Below, in pieces: positions 22,178 through 33,817 of a stretch of DNA of 64,000 nt. The notes below the pieces were generated by a model. That model was not told the origin of the DNA. It saw only the letters and a program-made list of their open reading frames with translations, and searched no databases. Source of the stretch: Punica granatum (lineage: Eukaryota; Streptophyta; Magnoliopsida; Myrtales; Lythraceae); contig NC_045134.1 in the NCBI RefSeq assembly GCF_007655135.1, forward strand, positions 8,576,982-8,640,981, in the 5' to 3' direction. The position numbers were made by a program, and so were the translations under genes. How positions within the stretch are numbered: the first letter of the stretch is position 1; each line of letters opens with the position of its first letter.

Positions 22178-22680
22178 CCGGTACGTTGGACTTCCCATCC
22201 TTTTATCTTAACCACCTCCTTCAGAGCCTTCTCCTCTTCACCGTTTGATGATTCCCAGCCGCAGATCTCAACCACCTCCTTGATTGCCTTCTCCCACTTC
22301 TCTTTATCATTTTCCTTCTCGTGTCCCCGTAAAGCATCGCGATAAACATGCGTTTTGAGTTTCACATCGTCAGGAGTCGCATCGTAGAAAACAGGCATGA
22401 TCTTCTTCTTCTTCTCCACCATTTCTGATAGTTCGCGGAGGCACCATTTGCTGGAAGCATAGCCCTTAGAGAATATGGGTATGCAGATGATCGAGTTGTT
22501 GATGGCTCTCAGGATCTCCATGATCTTTTCGCCAGGACAAATCTCTTCATTGTCTCTGAAGACACGAACTCCCGCATCAAACATGGCATGATAAAGGCAG
22601 TCAGCAAAACCTTGTCGAGTATCCGGACCCCTAAAACTCAGGAACACCTGATAATCAGCTCCCGGTATGCCCGATCCCAT
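22178..22680 (-). CDS. TNL locus 1, exon 1: TIR domain
   Basis: Starts MGSGIPGADYQVFLSFRGPDTR and spans one TIR domain, the NAD-cleaving and self-associating signalling domain of TNL receptors. Motifs: FLSFRGPDTRQGF (residues 13-25), VFRDNEEICPGEKI, IPIFSKGYASSKWCLREL (68-84; the glutamate of LREL corresponds to the catalytic Glu of TIR NADases), and IMPVFYDATPDDVK. The ATG at 22680 opens the domain as in other plant TNLs. It ends in RTG before GTATGT (phase 2), joining exon 2 at 5868. Oddity: a 20-residue in-frame tandem repeat at 131-150 and 151-164 (KAIKEVVEICGWE / KALKEVVKIKGWE) lengthens the end of the domain. Confidence 0.9.
22231..22290 (-). repeat. 60-bp in-frame tandem duplication within the TIR exon
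   Basis: The unit encoding residues 131-150 is repeated at 22230-22189. The DNA copies share ACCACCTCCTT and GCCTTCTCC blocks with a 60-bp period. Related TIR domains have a single copy of this segment (pattern ALxxVAxIKGW). Confidence 0.7.
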
Positions 22681-22808
22681 CTATTTAAGCGAGTTATTTG
22701 CAAGTGATCGTTAGAGATTCAGACGGTAAGGATGAAAACAGAAGGTGCAGCGGATAACAAGTGAGAAGTCGCAACATTTAAATAGGAAGACAAGGATGAT
22801 ATGACAAA

Positions 22809-24171
22809 TTAAAGTATCTAGCTTCTTTACTTTGACGGAAGAAAAAGGAATCCACCAGCTACAATCATTGATTTTAAAGCAAGGTATCATCATTTTCTTT
22901 TACACTAGATTTAAGAATGTAGAAGACAATAAGTAATAAAGTGCATATCTAGAGAAAGTAAGTCCATAGAAAACGTAAGATATGATTTGGAATCGTATTC
23001 ATAAATATCCAATATACTAGTTAATCATGATAAGATACCAATACGAAACCTATGTGCGGTGGAATAGGTGTACTCTTATTTGGTACGTGTCTCTATCAAA
23101 GAAGCAGAATTTTTACCGTAAGATATTATTTTGACATCCACCTTATTGTGGAACGATGATTTGTAGATTCTAATTAAGCATAAGATATTATTTCGTGATC
23201 TGTCTCTTTCTCTGTGTCCCTGCAGCTTGGTTTTCCAAGCTTCAAGGTCCGAGCTCAACTTGATGTGCAATTTAGCGTTTCAGACTCAACTGAGCCCAGA
23301 CATTGCAATGAAAAAGATTCGTGGCCTTGGTAGTTAAGCTGGAATGATAATGGTCCTGATAGAATTCATCCATTAGCAGTTTAGTCAACAGAAGTTTCGC
23401 GTGTTTGTATGAAATCATTCCACACTATGGTATTAGACGACATATCTTCCACAAAATACTTTATCTTAGGGCTTGTTTGGTTTGCAAATGTGATTTTAAA
23501 ATCATAACTTCAACCTATGCCTGTTTTGTGGAAGATATGTCGTCTAATACCATAGTGTGGAATGATTTCATACAAACACGCGAAACTTCTGTTGACTAAA
23601 CTGCTAATGGATGAATTCTATCAGGACCATTATCATTCCAGCTTAACTACCAAGGCCACGAATCTTTTTCATTGCAATGTCTGGGCTCAGTTGAGTCTGA
23701 AACGCTAAATTGCACATCAAGTTGAGCTCGGACCTTGAAGCTTGGAAAACCAAGCTGCAGGGACACAGAGAAAGAGACAGATCGCGAAATAATATCTTAT
23801 GCTTAATTAGAATCTACAAATCATCGTTCCACAATAAGGTGGATGTCAAAATAATATCTTACAGTAAAAATTCTGCTTCTTTGATAGAGACACGTACCAA
23901 ATAAGAGTACACCTATTCCACCGCACACAGGTTTCGTATTGGTATCTTATCATGATTAACTAGTATATTGGATATTTATGAATACGATTCCAAATCATAT
24001 CTTACGTTTTCTATGGACTTACTTTCTCTAGATATGCACTTTATTACTTATTGTCTTCTACATTCTTAAATCTAGTGTAAAAGAAAATGATGATACTTTG
24101 CTTTAAAATCAATGATTGTAGCTGGTGGATTCCTTTTTCTTCCGTCAAAGTAAAGAAGCTAGAAACTTTAA
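22809..24171. repeat. Near-perfect 1.36-kb palindrome immediately upstream of the TNL start codon
   Basis: Left arm 22809-23456 and right arm 23524-24171 are reverse complements over about 648 bp, with only a few mismatches by eye (for example near 23051/23929, 23118/23862 and 23194/23786) and a 67-bp loop. A 64-codon ORF appears in both arms (23270-23076 minus, 23710-23904 plus) because of the symmetry and is not supported as a gene. The left arm is the likely promoter and leader region of TNL locus 1. No target duplication or transposon terminus is clear, so it may be a local inverted duplication. Transcription through it would give a long hairpin RNA. Confidence 0.9.
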
Positions 24172-24612
24172 AATCAACGTTAGGCCTGTTTTCTTTATCG
24201 GTGACTCGTGAATTTTTACTCTAAAAAAAAGAATAGGAACGTCGGAACTCAATTTTGCATTTCTATATTAGTCTCTATTTGTTAATAAGATTTTAAAAGT
24301 ACATACGGTAATCCTCTCGGTTTTCCTTAATCAAATATTTTTCTGAATAAATATACTATAGCTAAATTATATGTAATATAGAGGAACATTTGTCATTTAT
24401 AGCTGAAAGTAAATATTCAGAGACAAACAACATAATTCTTAGAGTCATATATATTGGAAAATTTTCACTAAACTTGCTAGTGGATGAGCCTATATCCATC
24501 TTTAAAATTTAGCTGATAGGATGAGTAGAGAAGAATTTGAGGCCATAGAAAACACTAGATATGTCAAAAGTCCAATCTAAAATGCAGATAAGATATTTTT
24601 TTACTGTCCAAC

Positions 24613-24733
24613 TAATATGACTTGGGATCGCCGTGGCACTGGTTTCTCACCATTAGATGTGTGTGGGCCCCGTGGGGCACTATGCATTCAACAGGTGAGG
24701 GATCCCATGTCATGGTGGTCCCAAGTCATATTA
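24613..24733. mobile_element. Short MITE (121 bp)
   Basis: Terminal inverted repeats TAATATGACTTGGGATC and its complement GGTCCCAAGTCATATTA enclose a GC-richer core. The core contains a further symmetrical pair (TCTCACC / GGTGAG) and GGGCCCCGTGGGGC. No coding capacity. Confidence 0.6.
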
Positions 24734-24739
24734 AAATTT

Positions 24740-25280
24740 TTTTAACTTTTTAATATTAAATTATCTTAATTATTCAATAAATTTTTCTCAATTTCAATAT
24801 TTTCTTCTTGATAATAACACAATCATTATTTTTTATTTTTTTCTTCAATACTTTTAAATACTTTTCTCAATTACTTTGTATTCATCTCCTCAAATCAAAC
24901 TAAATCAAATTAATATAAGTTTGATTTAATTTGATTTAATTGATCTGAGGAGATAAAGGAAAAAGTAGTTGAAAAAAGTATGTGATATAATTTGAAGAAA
25001 AAGATAATAAAAAAAAGTAATGATTATGGTGTTCAATTGAGAAAAAAAGTGTTGAAATTGAGAAAAAAAATGTAAAATAGTTGAGAATTTACAATTTAGT
25101 ATTAAAAATTAATTTAAATAATAGATAAGAAAAAGTATGAGAGAGAATTTGAAGAAAAATATAAAAATAATAATGATTGTGTTGTTAAATTGAGAAAAAA
25201 GTAAACTTAAGTTAAGTGAAGTAAAATTAAACTTTGTTACCAAACATATAGTATTAATTTCGTTACCAAACGCTACGTAA
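24740..25280. repeat. AT-rich MITE-like region with partial palindromes
   Basis: Imperfect inverted symmetry is centred near 24918 (AAATCAAACT...AGTTTGATTT, and TCATCTCCTC...GAGGAGATAA on the outside). It is followed by repeats of TGAGAAAAAA and TTACCAAACG-type ends. It resembles the MITE family seen at 42720-42985 and 51055-51358. Confidence 0.4.
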
Positions 25281-25706
25281 AGTTCAAGAAACTTAATGGG
25301 GGAGAAAAGCAAAAAGAAAAAGCATAATTTGTAAAGTTATGTTTCGCAGGAATTAAAATGAAATGGAATAAACTACACGAAATACAATTATTTCGTAAGG
25401 TTGAGTCTCCGTTCCTCTTTATAAAATACGACCTAATTATATGCATGATAGCTTTGTACAAATTATCAACGTTGAATGAAATACGATGTTTATTATTCCT
25501 CTTAAAAAAGATTTCGAGTTGTTTGAGTTTTATGAATAGAAAAAAATTCATGACATGAGAGTTTTACTCATTAATGGGCTAACTTGATTTGAATTAATTT
25601 AGACGAGGATAATTGACCTTCTGAATATTTGGATGCATACAAAAAAAGATTCACATAAATTAAACAGATCAATGCACATCCAAGCTCCAACATTTACTTG
25701 ACATGG

Positions 25707-25786
25707 AATCTATCTATCTATCTATCTTTTTTTTTTATGTAACTATCTGTCGATCTGTCTATCTATCTATCTATTTATCTATCTAA
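25707..25786. repeat. (TCTA)n microsatellite, interrupted
   Basis: TCTA/CTAT repeats in two blocks, split by a T-run and by ATGTAACTATCTGTCGATCT. Confidence 0.9.
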
Positions 25787-25859
25787 AAAACTGACTGTTG
25801 TTTCAATTCGACACATGTTAAGTTTTTTTTCCCTTGCTTTTTAAAAAATATTGTGATGA

Positions 25860-26575
25860 TTTCTCCTTTTTAATTTTTTTTACTATTTAGGCCACACACA
25901 TATTATAAAGGGAAGGTGCCTTGGTAAAAGACACATGGCACTCATATTTTTATTTTTTAATATTTTATTATATTTTGCCACAAATACAAAGGAAAATTGA
26001 CGTGATTTGTCCTATATATGTGTAGAAGTTTTTCCCTTTTTGTTTCAATTGGACACATGTCATTGATGTTTCTCCTTTTTAAAATTTTTTTACTATTAAG
26101 GCCACACATATTATAAAAAATATATTGTGCTGATTTCCCCTTTTTAATTTTTGTTTTTTTACTATTTAGGCCACGCACATATTATAAAGGGAAGGTGCCT
26201 TGGTAAAAGACATATAGCACTCATATATTTTTTAAAAAAAAAAATTATTATATTTTGCCACAAATACAAAGGAAAATTGACGTGATTTGTCCTATATATG
26301 TGTAGAAGATTTTCCCTTTTTGTTTCAATTGGACACATGTCATTGTTTTTTTTGGCTTTTTTTTAATTGTGATGATTTCTCCTTTTCTTTAATTTTTTTA
26401 CTATTTAGGCCACGCATATTATAAAGGGAATGTGCCTTGATAAAAGACACATGACACTGTCATATTTTTATTTTTTTAAAAAATTATTATATTTTACCAA
26501 AAATACATAGGAAAATTGACGTGATTTGTCCTATATATGTGTAGAAGTTTTTCCCTTTTTTTCTCAATTATGTCT
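25860..26575. repeat. Tandem repeat, about 240-275 bp units
   Basis: The block ACTATTTAGGCCAC(A/G)CACATATT, then AAAGGGAA(G/T)GTGCCTTG(G/A)TAAAAGACA, then GGAAAATTGACGTGATTTG, then TATATGTGTAGAAG occurs three times (starting near 25885, 26160 and 26399). A shortened copy starts near 26093. Units are separated by T-rich spacers of varying length. Function unknown; it may be a satellite-like or transposon-internal repeat. Confidence 0.8.
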
Positions 26576-28135
26576 ATAAATAATATCACCTATAGAAGAG
26601 ACCTTGTTGTGAACTAAACCATTGCAATTACAGTCCATCCAATTGGGAGAGAATCACTAGATTTATTTTCGAGATAAATTCTAAACGATAAAGTGATCAA
26701 CAGTCTTCACGTTTAGCTTTATATAATACTAGCCTCACGCACATGCAAATTCATTTTCATGTTATTGTACTCTATAAATACCTATCCCATCAGCATCTTG
26801 CCTAAAATTTAGAAGTTAAATTTCATATTTTATTTTTAAAAATTATCCATTATATGAAAACTATGAGTGACTATTTGTGAGGAGTTTGGGAGATTATTTT
26901 TTAACTCTTTAATGAAATCGGCCACATTTTTGGGTTTAAATGAATTATTTTTTTACAATAAACTTAATTATAAGGAATATATGTGGCTGTGCTACAACAT
27001 TAGAAATTTTCTTAAATAATAGAGTAAGATAGATACTAGCTCTCTCAAAGTGTGGGAAATTACTTTTCGCCTCTTTAGGATTGATTTGATAATTTATTTT
27101 TTCTTTATGAAATCAAAAATTCAAAAAACATTGGTGGGGGCAATAGTAGACGAGATTCTGGAGGCATCATGGTATTGAAGGTTTTTTTTCTATGTTGTTA
27201 ATTGTCAATTCTAATTATTTGTTATTATCACACTTTTTTACTAATTATGCATGAAAAATTAATTTGATCCCGCAAATTTTAAATTTTTAGTAATATATGA
27301 TTTAATTATCCACAATAAGATTTTAGTACCAAAATTTCTTTATTTCAAAAAATTTACCACAAATATTTAGGTACTTAATATTATTTTATTAATAAAGAAA
27401 GAGAATATGTTATATTTTTTTGCTCAGAGAGAAATATTATTTTGATCCATGTAGTTGTATGATGTTGAAATTGTCATCCAAAACAATCGATCACATCACC
27501 TTTTTCGACCAGCGGCAACGCCTAGTTTAGTCTAAAGTGTAAGTTGAAACATTTGAACCTAGATATATATAGATAAAAATATTGGCCTTATAGTAATAGC
27601 AGTACAACGATATCATTGTCATCAATCATCACTGCCATGTTGTAATCTATGGTCTCATATCTCTAATATGTAGGTCGGTATAACAAAAACAATAGCATTC
27701 ACATTTGGCTAAAGGGTGTATGGTTCTAGAATTATTAGATTTATGCGAATACTAAGAGTAAGATTGACCCATTTATTAAAATATCCTTGGAATATTGGCT
27801 GGAATACGAAGATTATAATTGTATTTGAAAAAGTATATTGAATTTCGGAATATGAATGGTAATATAGTATTACATTGTTTCATACATATAACAATTTTAC
27901 ATTAATGCTGATAATAAAAGAATAGCAATTTATTGCCTAATAAAGTAAGTATATAATTTCAGCGTAGTGGAATTATAGTCATTTGCTAAGTCTATTGACA
28001 GTGGCATCCAGCCTCCCTATTCTGAATTACAAGTCATCGTTGTGAAGTAGAAGGGAGAGGAAAGAGACGAAGGGCGAATTGGATTATGGCAACATTTTCA
28101 CATTCTCTTGGTGGGGCCCTACATTCTTCTTGTTG

Positions 28136-28218
28136 TTGTTAGTATTACTATTAGTATTACTATTATTTTATTATTATTACTATTATTATTACTATTACTA
28201 TTACTATTATTACTATTT
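28136..28218. repeat. Trinucleotide microsatellite (TTA/CTA/TTG)
   Basis: An interrupted run of TTG, TTA and CTA triplets. Confidence 0.9.
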
Positions 28219-29223
28219 TATCTAACCAACTAAAACTCTTATTTGGGATGCTTTATGTTATATTGTGCCAAGTGTCCTTCCATTTTCTTTTTTTTTTCTA
28301 ATTTTTCAAGTTTCTTTATTTTCAAAATTTTCTTTGAACTTATATAATCTTTCACTTTTATTCCTCTAATCTTTTCCAATGTATTTGATTACAATCTTCA
28401 AATGTCTTTCTCTTCCCTTTCCAAGCACGTACTTCCTGAAAATTAATTTCGAAAAAAGAGCATATGTTGTAAACAAATTAAATTATAATTTTTTTTAAAA
28501 TTAATTTCAAAAAAAGAGAGCATGTTTTAGAATTTTCAAAAGTACATATGAACAAATTAAAAAAAACTACACGTAAAAATTTTGAGGAATGATTATACAT
28601 ATGAGTAATTGGGTAGGATACAATTTGGCAAAATGAGCTTTACTTTGTAAGATTAATCATTGGAAATTAAAACGAAATAACATGAGAGTATATGAGGATT
28701 TATATTATATATGACTTTTATAATTATGTTATCATCATACTTATAATAGTATAATCATGCATATGTTTTCCTAAATAAAATACTGTATATAAATTAATGA
28801 TTTTACTTGCAATACTATTGGGGATGATACGCGATTCTATTTCACTCCAATCCTAATTTAATTATAAACTATCGATCTTCAACTATAATCGATTTATGAC
28901 TTATATTAAGTAATATTTTTAAAATTTTCATCTAAATTAAATGAAAATTTTATCAATCCTAATTAAGACACATAGTAGAATATTTGATTCTCAAACTAAA
29001 TATAAATTAGGCATGTGTCTCAAATAAAACTTAAATTTGCTCTAAATAGTGAACATATAAAATGAAATATTGAAATCTCAAATTGAAGAAACATATTAAG
29101 TATGTTCAAGATAAAAGATTCTAATGAAAGAATGGAAAACTGCTGGAAATAAAGAATGAAGAGACGAACAAAGAGCACAAGACCACTGGATTAAGATGAG
29201 GAGTAAAAAGAATGAGACTAGGA

Positions 29224-29226
<3 letters not shown>

Positions 29227-29254
<28 letters not shown>
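29227..29254. repeat. (AAT)n microsatellite
   Basis: A perfect run of AAT triplets. Confidence 0.92.
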
Positions 29255-31540
29255 GACAATGAAGAAAAAAGTTATTTTATTTATATATTTATTTATACAC
29301 TTAGCGTTTCAAATGCAATTTCATTACATTCTGAAGTTAAGCATACAAGATCTAATATATACAAAAGTTTTTAAAAAAATATTTATATGTGTAGATAATA
29401 TATATTGGATCTATATCACCATGGATCATGATTTGAATTGAAATTCGTTTTATGGATAATTGCTAAATATCCATGAACATATCACATGATTTTGGATTAT
29501 AATATAAGTTTCTGAAAGTTATATCAATATTGTCTTTCCCTACCATTATTCAAATCATCATTTTGACCCGCAGCATTTTCGCGGGCAGTTTTCCTAGTAT
29601 AATCTAAAACTGTTGTGTTGGGAATGTTGAGCCACGAGAGGACACCTGCCCTCTCTTTTTTTCCTTTGTAACCTTTTCTTCTCTTCTTTTTCAAGTTTAC
29701 CCACAAATTCTTATTGTTTTTTGGTGTCCCTTTTCCATTTATTCTTACATCCTCGAAAAAATTTGAAAATTGACATGTCTTAACTATCTATACAATAATC
29801 CATTAAAACATGTTGCATCCTGCAAAGGTGGATTAGAGTATCATTTTGATTCTCACAGGCTTTTTTTCCTCAAAATGATATTACACGCAACTTTTGTCTT
29901 CATAAATGTATGGAGAAATGATTATGAAGTATGTGCTATCGAAGTGTTAGAATATTTCTCCACTATGATTTCTTTGGTTCTAACCGATTACTTAGTTCTT
30001 TCAACTATCTTTTCTTTTTTGTTTATGCAATAAACTATTATTATTATTATTATTAAATCAATTTCTCTGTATATATATATATATATATAAATAATGTCAT
30101 ATCTCATAACTTATAGATTTATATGATCTCAATTAATCAATCTTAAAATTTATATATATATATGTGTGTGTGTATGATATAATAAAAAGAGTTCATTCCT
30201 TTTTCGGTAAGTATAAAAAGAGAGTACAGGTTTTTAGCAAGAACATTGTATTGTAATATTGTAATTTAAGAAGTAACAATATATATATATATATCAATAT
30301 TATACTTAATATAAGCATATAAATATTATAACTAATATAAACAAGTCTATTTGTGACTAGAAGAATTGTAAGATTGTAAGAGTACTCCTGTATAATAAGA
30401 TTAAAAAATTATGGGTGCATAATTTCTTGTATTCTCTTCTTTTTCCCTTTTTTAGTTTATTTATTTATTCTAATTCTTCTATATCTCTAATCTACCCTTT
30501 TAAACAGGCTATATATTATATAAAGCTTAACTAATAAATAAAAATTATTTACATATATTTTTAATCACCTTATACTTGAAAAATATATTTTATCTTTGTT
30601 ACTTTACATTAATATCGGTCCATCTTAACCTTAGGGAATCCTATGATTTCGTGGGCCTTCACTTTAAATGTCTGCTTTTTATAATTTGCTTTTAATTTCT
30701 ATAACTTACTATAATCCCTAATTTGTTGCAATTTTTTAAGCTAACTCAAACAAGAATTTCTTCCAACTAAACTTATATTTATTTCTACATTTGTGTCCTT
30801 TTTATATGCATTATACATATACTATTAAGATGGATTTTAATCTTCTCTCCCACATTCATGTATGTTTTTCGAGATAATTTAAAATTATAATTTTCAATTA
30901 AATTTGCACTAAATAAAAATTACAATAATTATAATATTTTGTATTTATAGGTTTGTTGTATTATTATAATATGGTGCATCGTTTCAACACTATAATGCCG
31001 TCAATAAATTTTTTGCTTTTTATTTCTAAATAAAAGAATTCACATAATATTCAAGTACATCCTAACATAATATTATGTGTCAAAAAGATATGGGGATCCA
31101 ATGAAATATATTGCATTAAGGACAAATTACAATAGTAACATATAAAAAAATGAGATACTTAATGTAGAAGAATTAGCTAGAATTATATAATGAAAATTCT
31201 ATGTGGATACAAATAGATAAGGTATAATTATATCTATAAAGCATGAATTAATATTTTAATCTTTAAAAAATTAATTATATCTTTTACATATAATTTTCTC
31301 CCTTCTATGTAGATACTATTTAATCATTTAATATTTCATATAAGCTTTTGCCTTTTATACTTTTCTTATCATATCATCTATTTAAGTTTCTCATTTTTTC
31401 CTCCACGTCTATATGTTTATTAAACTAAGACAATTTCAAATTTAAAGTGTCATATCAATTTTTAAAATAAGTCACACGATAATAATTTGTCAATATTTTA
31501 TACTTTTCAATATTATTAATATCATTTCTCGTACTTCTAT

Positions 31541-32360
31541 CACATAAAATATTATCGACGGAGAACTTTTTTTGGGACTCGCGACTTCGTGTAGGTCCCT
31601 TACCTAGTTTTAAGGAAACCACTTGTTACTGTTGAATTTAGATTGCTCGTATGGGATTCTTTTTCCTAGTGGAAAACCCAAAACCAACACCCATTTGCGT
31701 GCTTTGGTGAGAATCACTATTTGCATCCATTTTCCGCATTTCGCGATAAGTGTGGGCCAAGACGTGTGATGGACCGAATGAAGCCTACGAGACCCATTTG
31801 ATTAACCGGCCGAAATGGAGAAATGGGGCCCATGCAACATCGAGCCCGTTAGCCTACAGCAAAGCCCAACTTGGTCTGCCGAAGGGATAGATATGATAGC
31901 TGGAGCTTTGGTGGCACGACCAAATTCAAGCAACCAAAGTTGAACATGGAAGAATATGTGGACAGATTATTCATTTCCAAATCGGCTGAGGATTGGATAT
32001 GGTAGCAAATGTGGAGATTTGACGATCATGAATATGGTCGAGCAGAGGGTTTGGTTCCTGAATGATCGGCTGATTAGTGTCTTTCCGTAATGACTTGAAT
32101 CTAGCTCCATATAGAATGCTCCTGATTAGGGTAAATATGGGACAAGTCTTGAGAATAATCATGGATTGGTCGGTCATTTTAGAGTTGATTTAATTTTCAT
32201 AATTGCTTTATTTTAGGCTATCAGGATTTCTAAATAATAAGACATTTTCCACAGTCATAGAGTTTTCTTTAGTTAGCTAATTGCTTGTTTTACTTGATAT
32301 TATTCTGATTTCAGTATCTCGAGTCCCTTTCTAGATTAAGGCCTGTAAATACGAGAGATT
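31541..32360. other. Moderate-GC intergenic stretch, origin unknown
   Basis: Base composition rises compared with the left flank. The style (GGAGCTTTGGTGGCACGACC, pyrimidine-rich blocks downstream) is reminiscent of an old LTR. I found neither a partner repeat nor termini, and no gene can be supported. Confidence 0.35.
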
Positions 32361-32367
32361 ATTGGGT

Positions 32368-32519
32368 GATCCTACCTCGCCATATGGCATAAGGAAGAAC
32401 CAATTAAATTACAATAAACTAAATAATAAGTGTTAATCACTCGATTAATTGTGGTAAGTCTTCTTAATTGAAATAATCTTATTGGTTCTTCCTCACCACA
32501 TCATTATGAGGTAGGATCA
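32368..32519. repeat. 152-bp foldback hairpin (MITE-like or MIR-like)
   Basis: Outer ends TGATCCTACCTC and GAGGTAGGATCA pair perfectly over 12 bp. After an unpaired middle, AAGGAAGAACCAAT (32391) pairs with ATTGGTTCTTCCT (32481), with further AT-rich pairing inward. The size and shape would suit a small MITE or a plant miRNA-like precursor. Nothing in the sequence decides between them. Confidence 0.6.
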
Positions 32520-33480
32520 TTCAAAATTTTCTCATACGAGAATACTGTTTAGGTCTACTATTTTAAGCCATCTTCGGCAAATCAATCAATTTGCATTCTT
32601 TACTTATCATTATCTTTCTCGCATTTAACTTTCCCGTTCATTTACCTTTCCTTGCACCTATCCCGCTCTCCGGCGCAAAATCTGAAACCAATATTTTGGG
32701 GTTGCTTGGTGCCAAAACGTCGACTTCTATTCACGAGTCTACGTTTCTGGACCGAGATTTACCTTTTCCGGGGAACTGGATTCACTGAGTTTCTAGACCG
32801 AATACGGCTGTGAGCTCACTATCTCTAGAATTGGCTTCCAGGCCGTTTCACTCGTCAAGCCAATAGGTCACACACGCTTGTTTGGGAAGAATCTAAGCGG
32901 CAGTCGTCTGATCGACCCACCTTATCATCTCCCACTCAACCCATTCTATTTCAAAACTCAGTCGCCGACTAGACTTTGGACAGTACACTCGGTGTTCCAA
33001 TGCCCAAAAACCTAGAGTTCCAACTCCGAGCACTTTTATTTTTCCGTGCGAATTTCAAATTACTTATTTCTCTCTTAAGTCGCAACCTACAATGATAATT
33101 TCATAACAATATATATTTCAAAACAAGTCCCGTCAAACTGCTCCACTTAGAGCACTCCGTGAGCTATAAAAATATGGCCGGTTCAAAGAAGGAGCTTCGT
33201 ATTCATCTTCAGATGTGGAAGAACTATCCGCGATGGACACACATTGGGGCCAGGAAGCTTAGGTGAGGTGTGTGAGACACTATGTAGCCTACTGGAGCTT
33301 ACTATAGAGAGTAGTGGTGAAACTCGGCAGGAAACCGGCCATTTAAACAATTTTGTAGTAGAAGGAATCGATTGAAGGTCCAATTGATCTCAACTAGTGT
33401 TTTCGGAAAATGGATGACCCGACGTGAGGTAAGGTATGGTTAGATGTGAGACAAAAATCAAACCATATATGCAATTTTTA
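32520..33480. other. Intergenic interval upstream of CLPB4
   Basis: No protein-coding gene supported; the ORFs here are short and unrelated to anything I recognise. The final part probably contains distal promoter sequence of the CLPB4 gene. Confidence 0.45.
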
Positions 33481-33493
33481 TAGGGTGAGTTCC

Positions 33494-33505
33494 GAAGGTT
33501 CGGGA
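33494..33505 (+). promoter_or_regulatory. Possible heat-shock element of CLPB4
   Basis: GAAGGTTCGGGA fits alternating nGAAn/nTTCn units (two perfect, the third imperfect), about 320 bp upstream of the start codon. Heat induction of ClpB genes is known. The match is short, so it could be chance. Confidence 0.3.
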
Positions 33506-33817
33506 TGGATCTGAAACAAAACCAAGACGAATGGGTTATGATTATTTGCCCTCATATGACTAACCCGAACCGAAATCTGCGACGGCACTGGAACAGCAGA
33601 ACATGGGAGGTGACGTGGCATGTGACCGGGCCCACCAACTCTGACGTGGACCCAAGAACCTCTGCAAAAATTCGAACTTGGTCGAAGTGCCCAGTCCCTT
33701 CCACATCCTTCCTTCGTCTTTCCCCTTCCCCAAGCCTTTTCTTCCCTGCGTCTTCGGCGTAACATAAGAAAGTCGAGCAATTCTCCGCCTACTTTTGATT
33801 CGTCGGCTGTTCTACCA

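Larger units (their letters stand above)
26576..31540. other. Long AT-rich interval without a supported gene
   Basis: About 5 kb of low-complexity, very AT-rich DNA. It contains simple repeats (28136-28218 TTA/CTA-type, 29227-29254 AAT, 30030-30090 TTA and TA). ORFs here are short, biased by AT content, and resemble no known protein. Confidence 0.6.

Noticed and set aside
23076..23904. Two near-identical 64-codon ORFs facing away from each other
   Set aside because: They exist because the region is a palindrome; no homology or second supporting signal.
26576..31540. Search for tRNA, rRNA or CRISPR-like arrays in the AT-rich interval
   Set aside because: Only microsatellites were seen; no cloverleaf-type boxes or spaced identical repeats.
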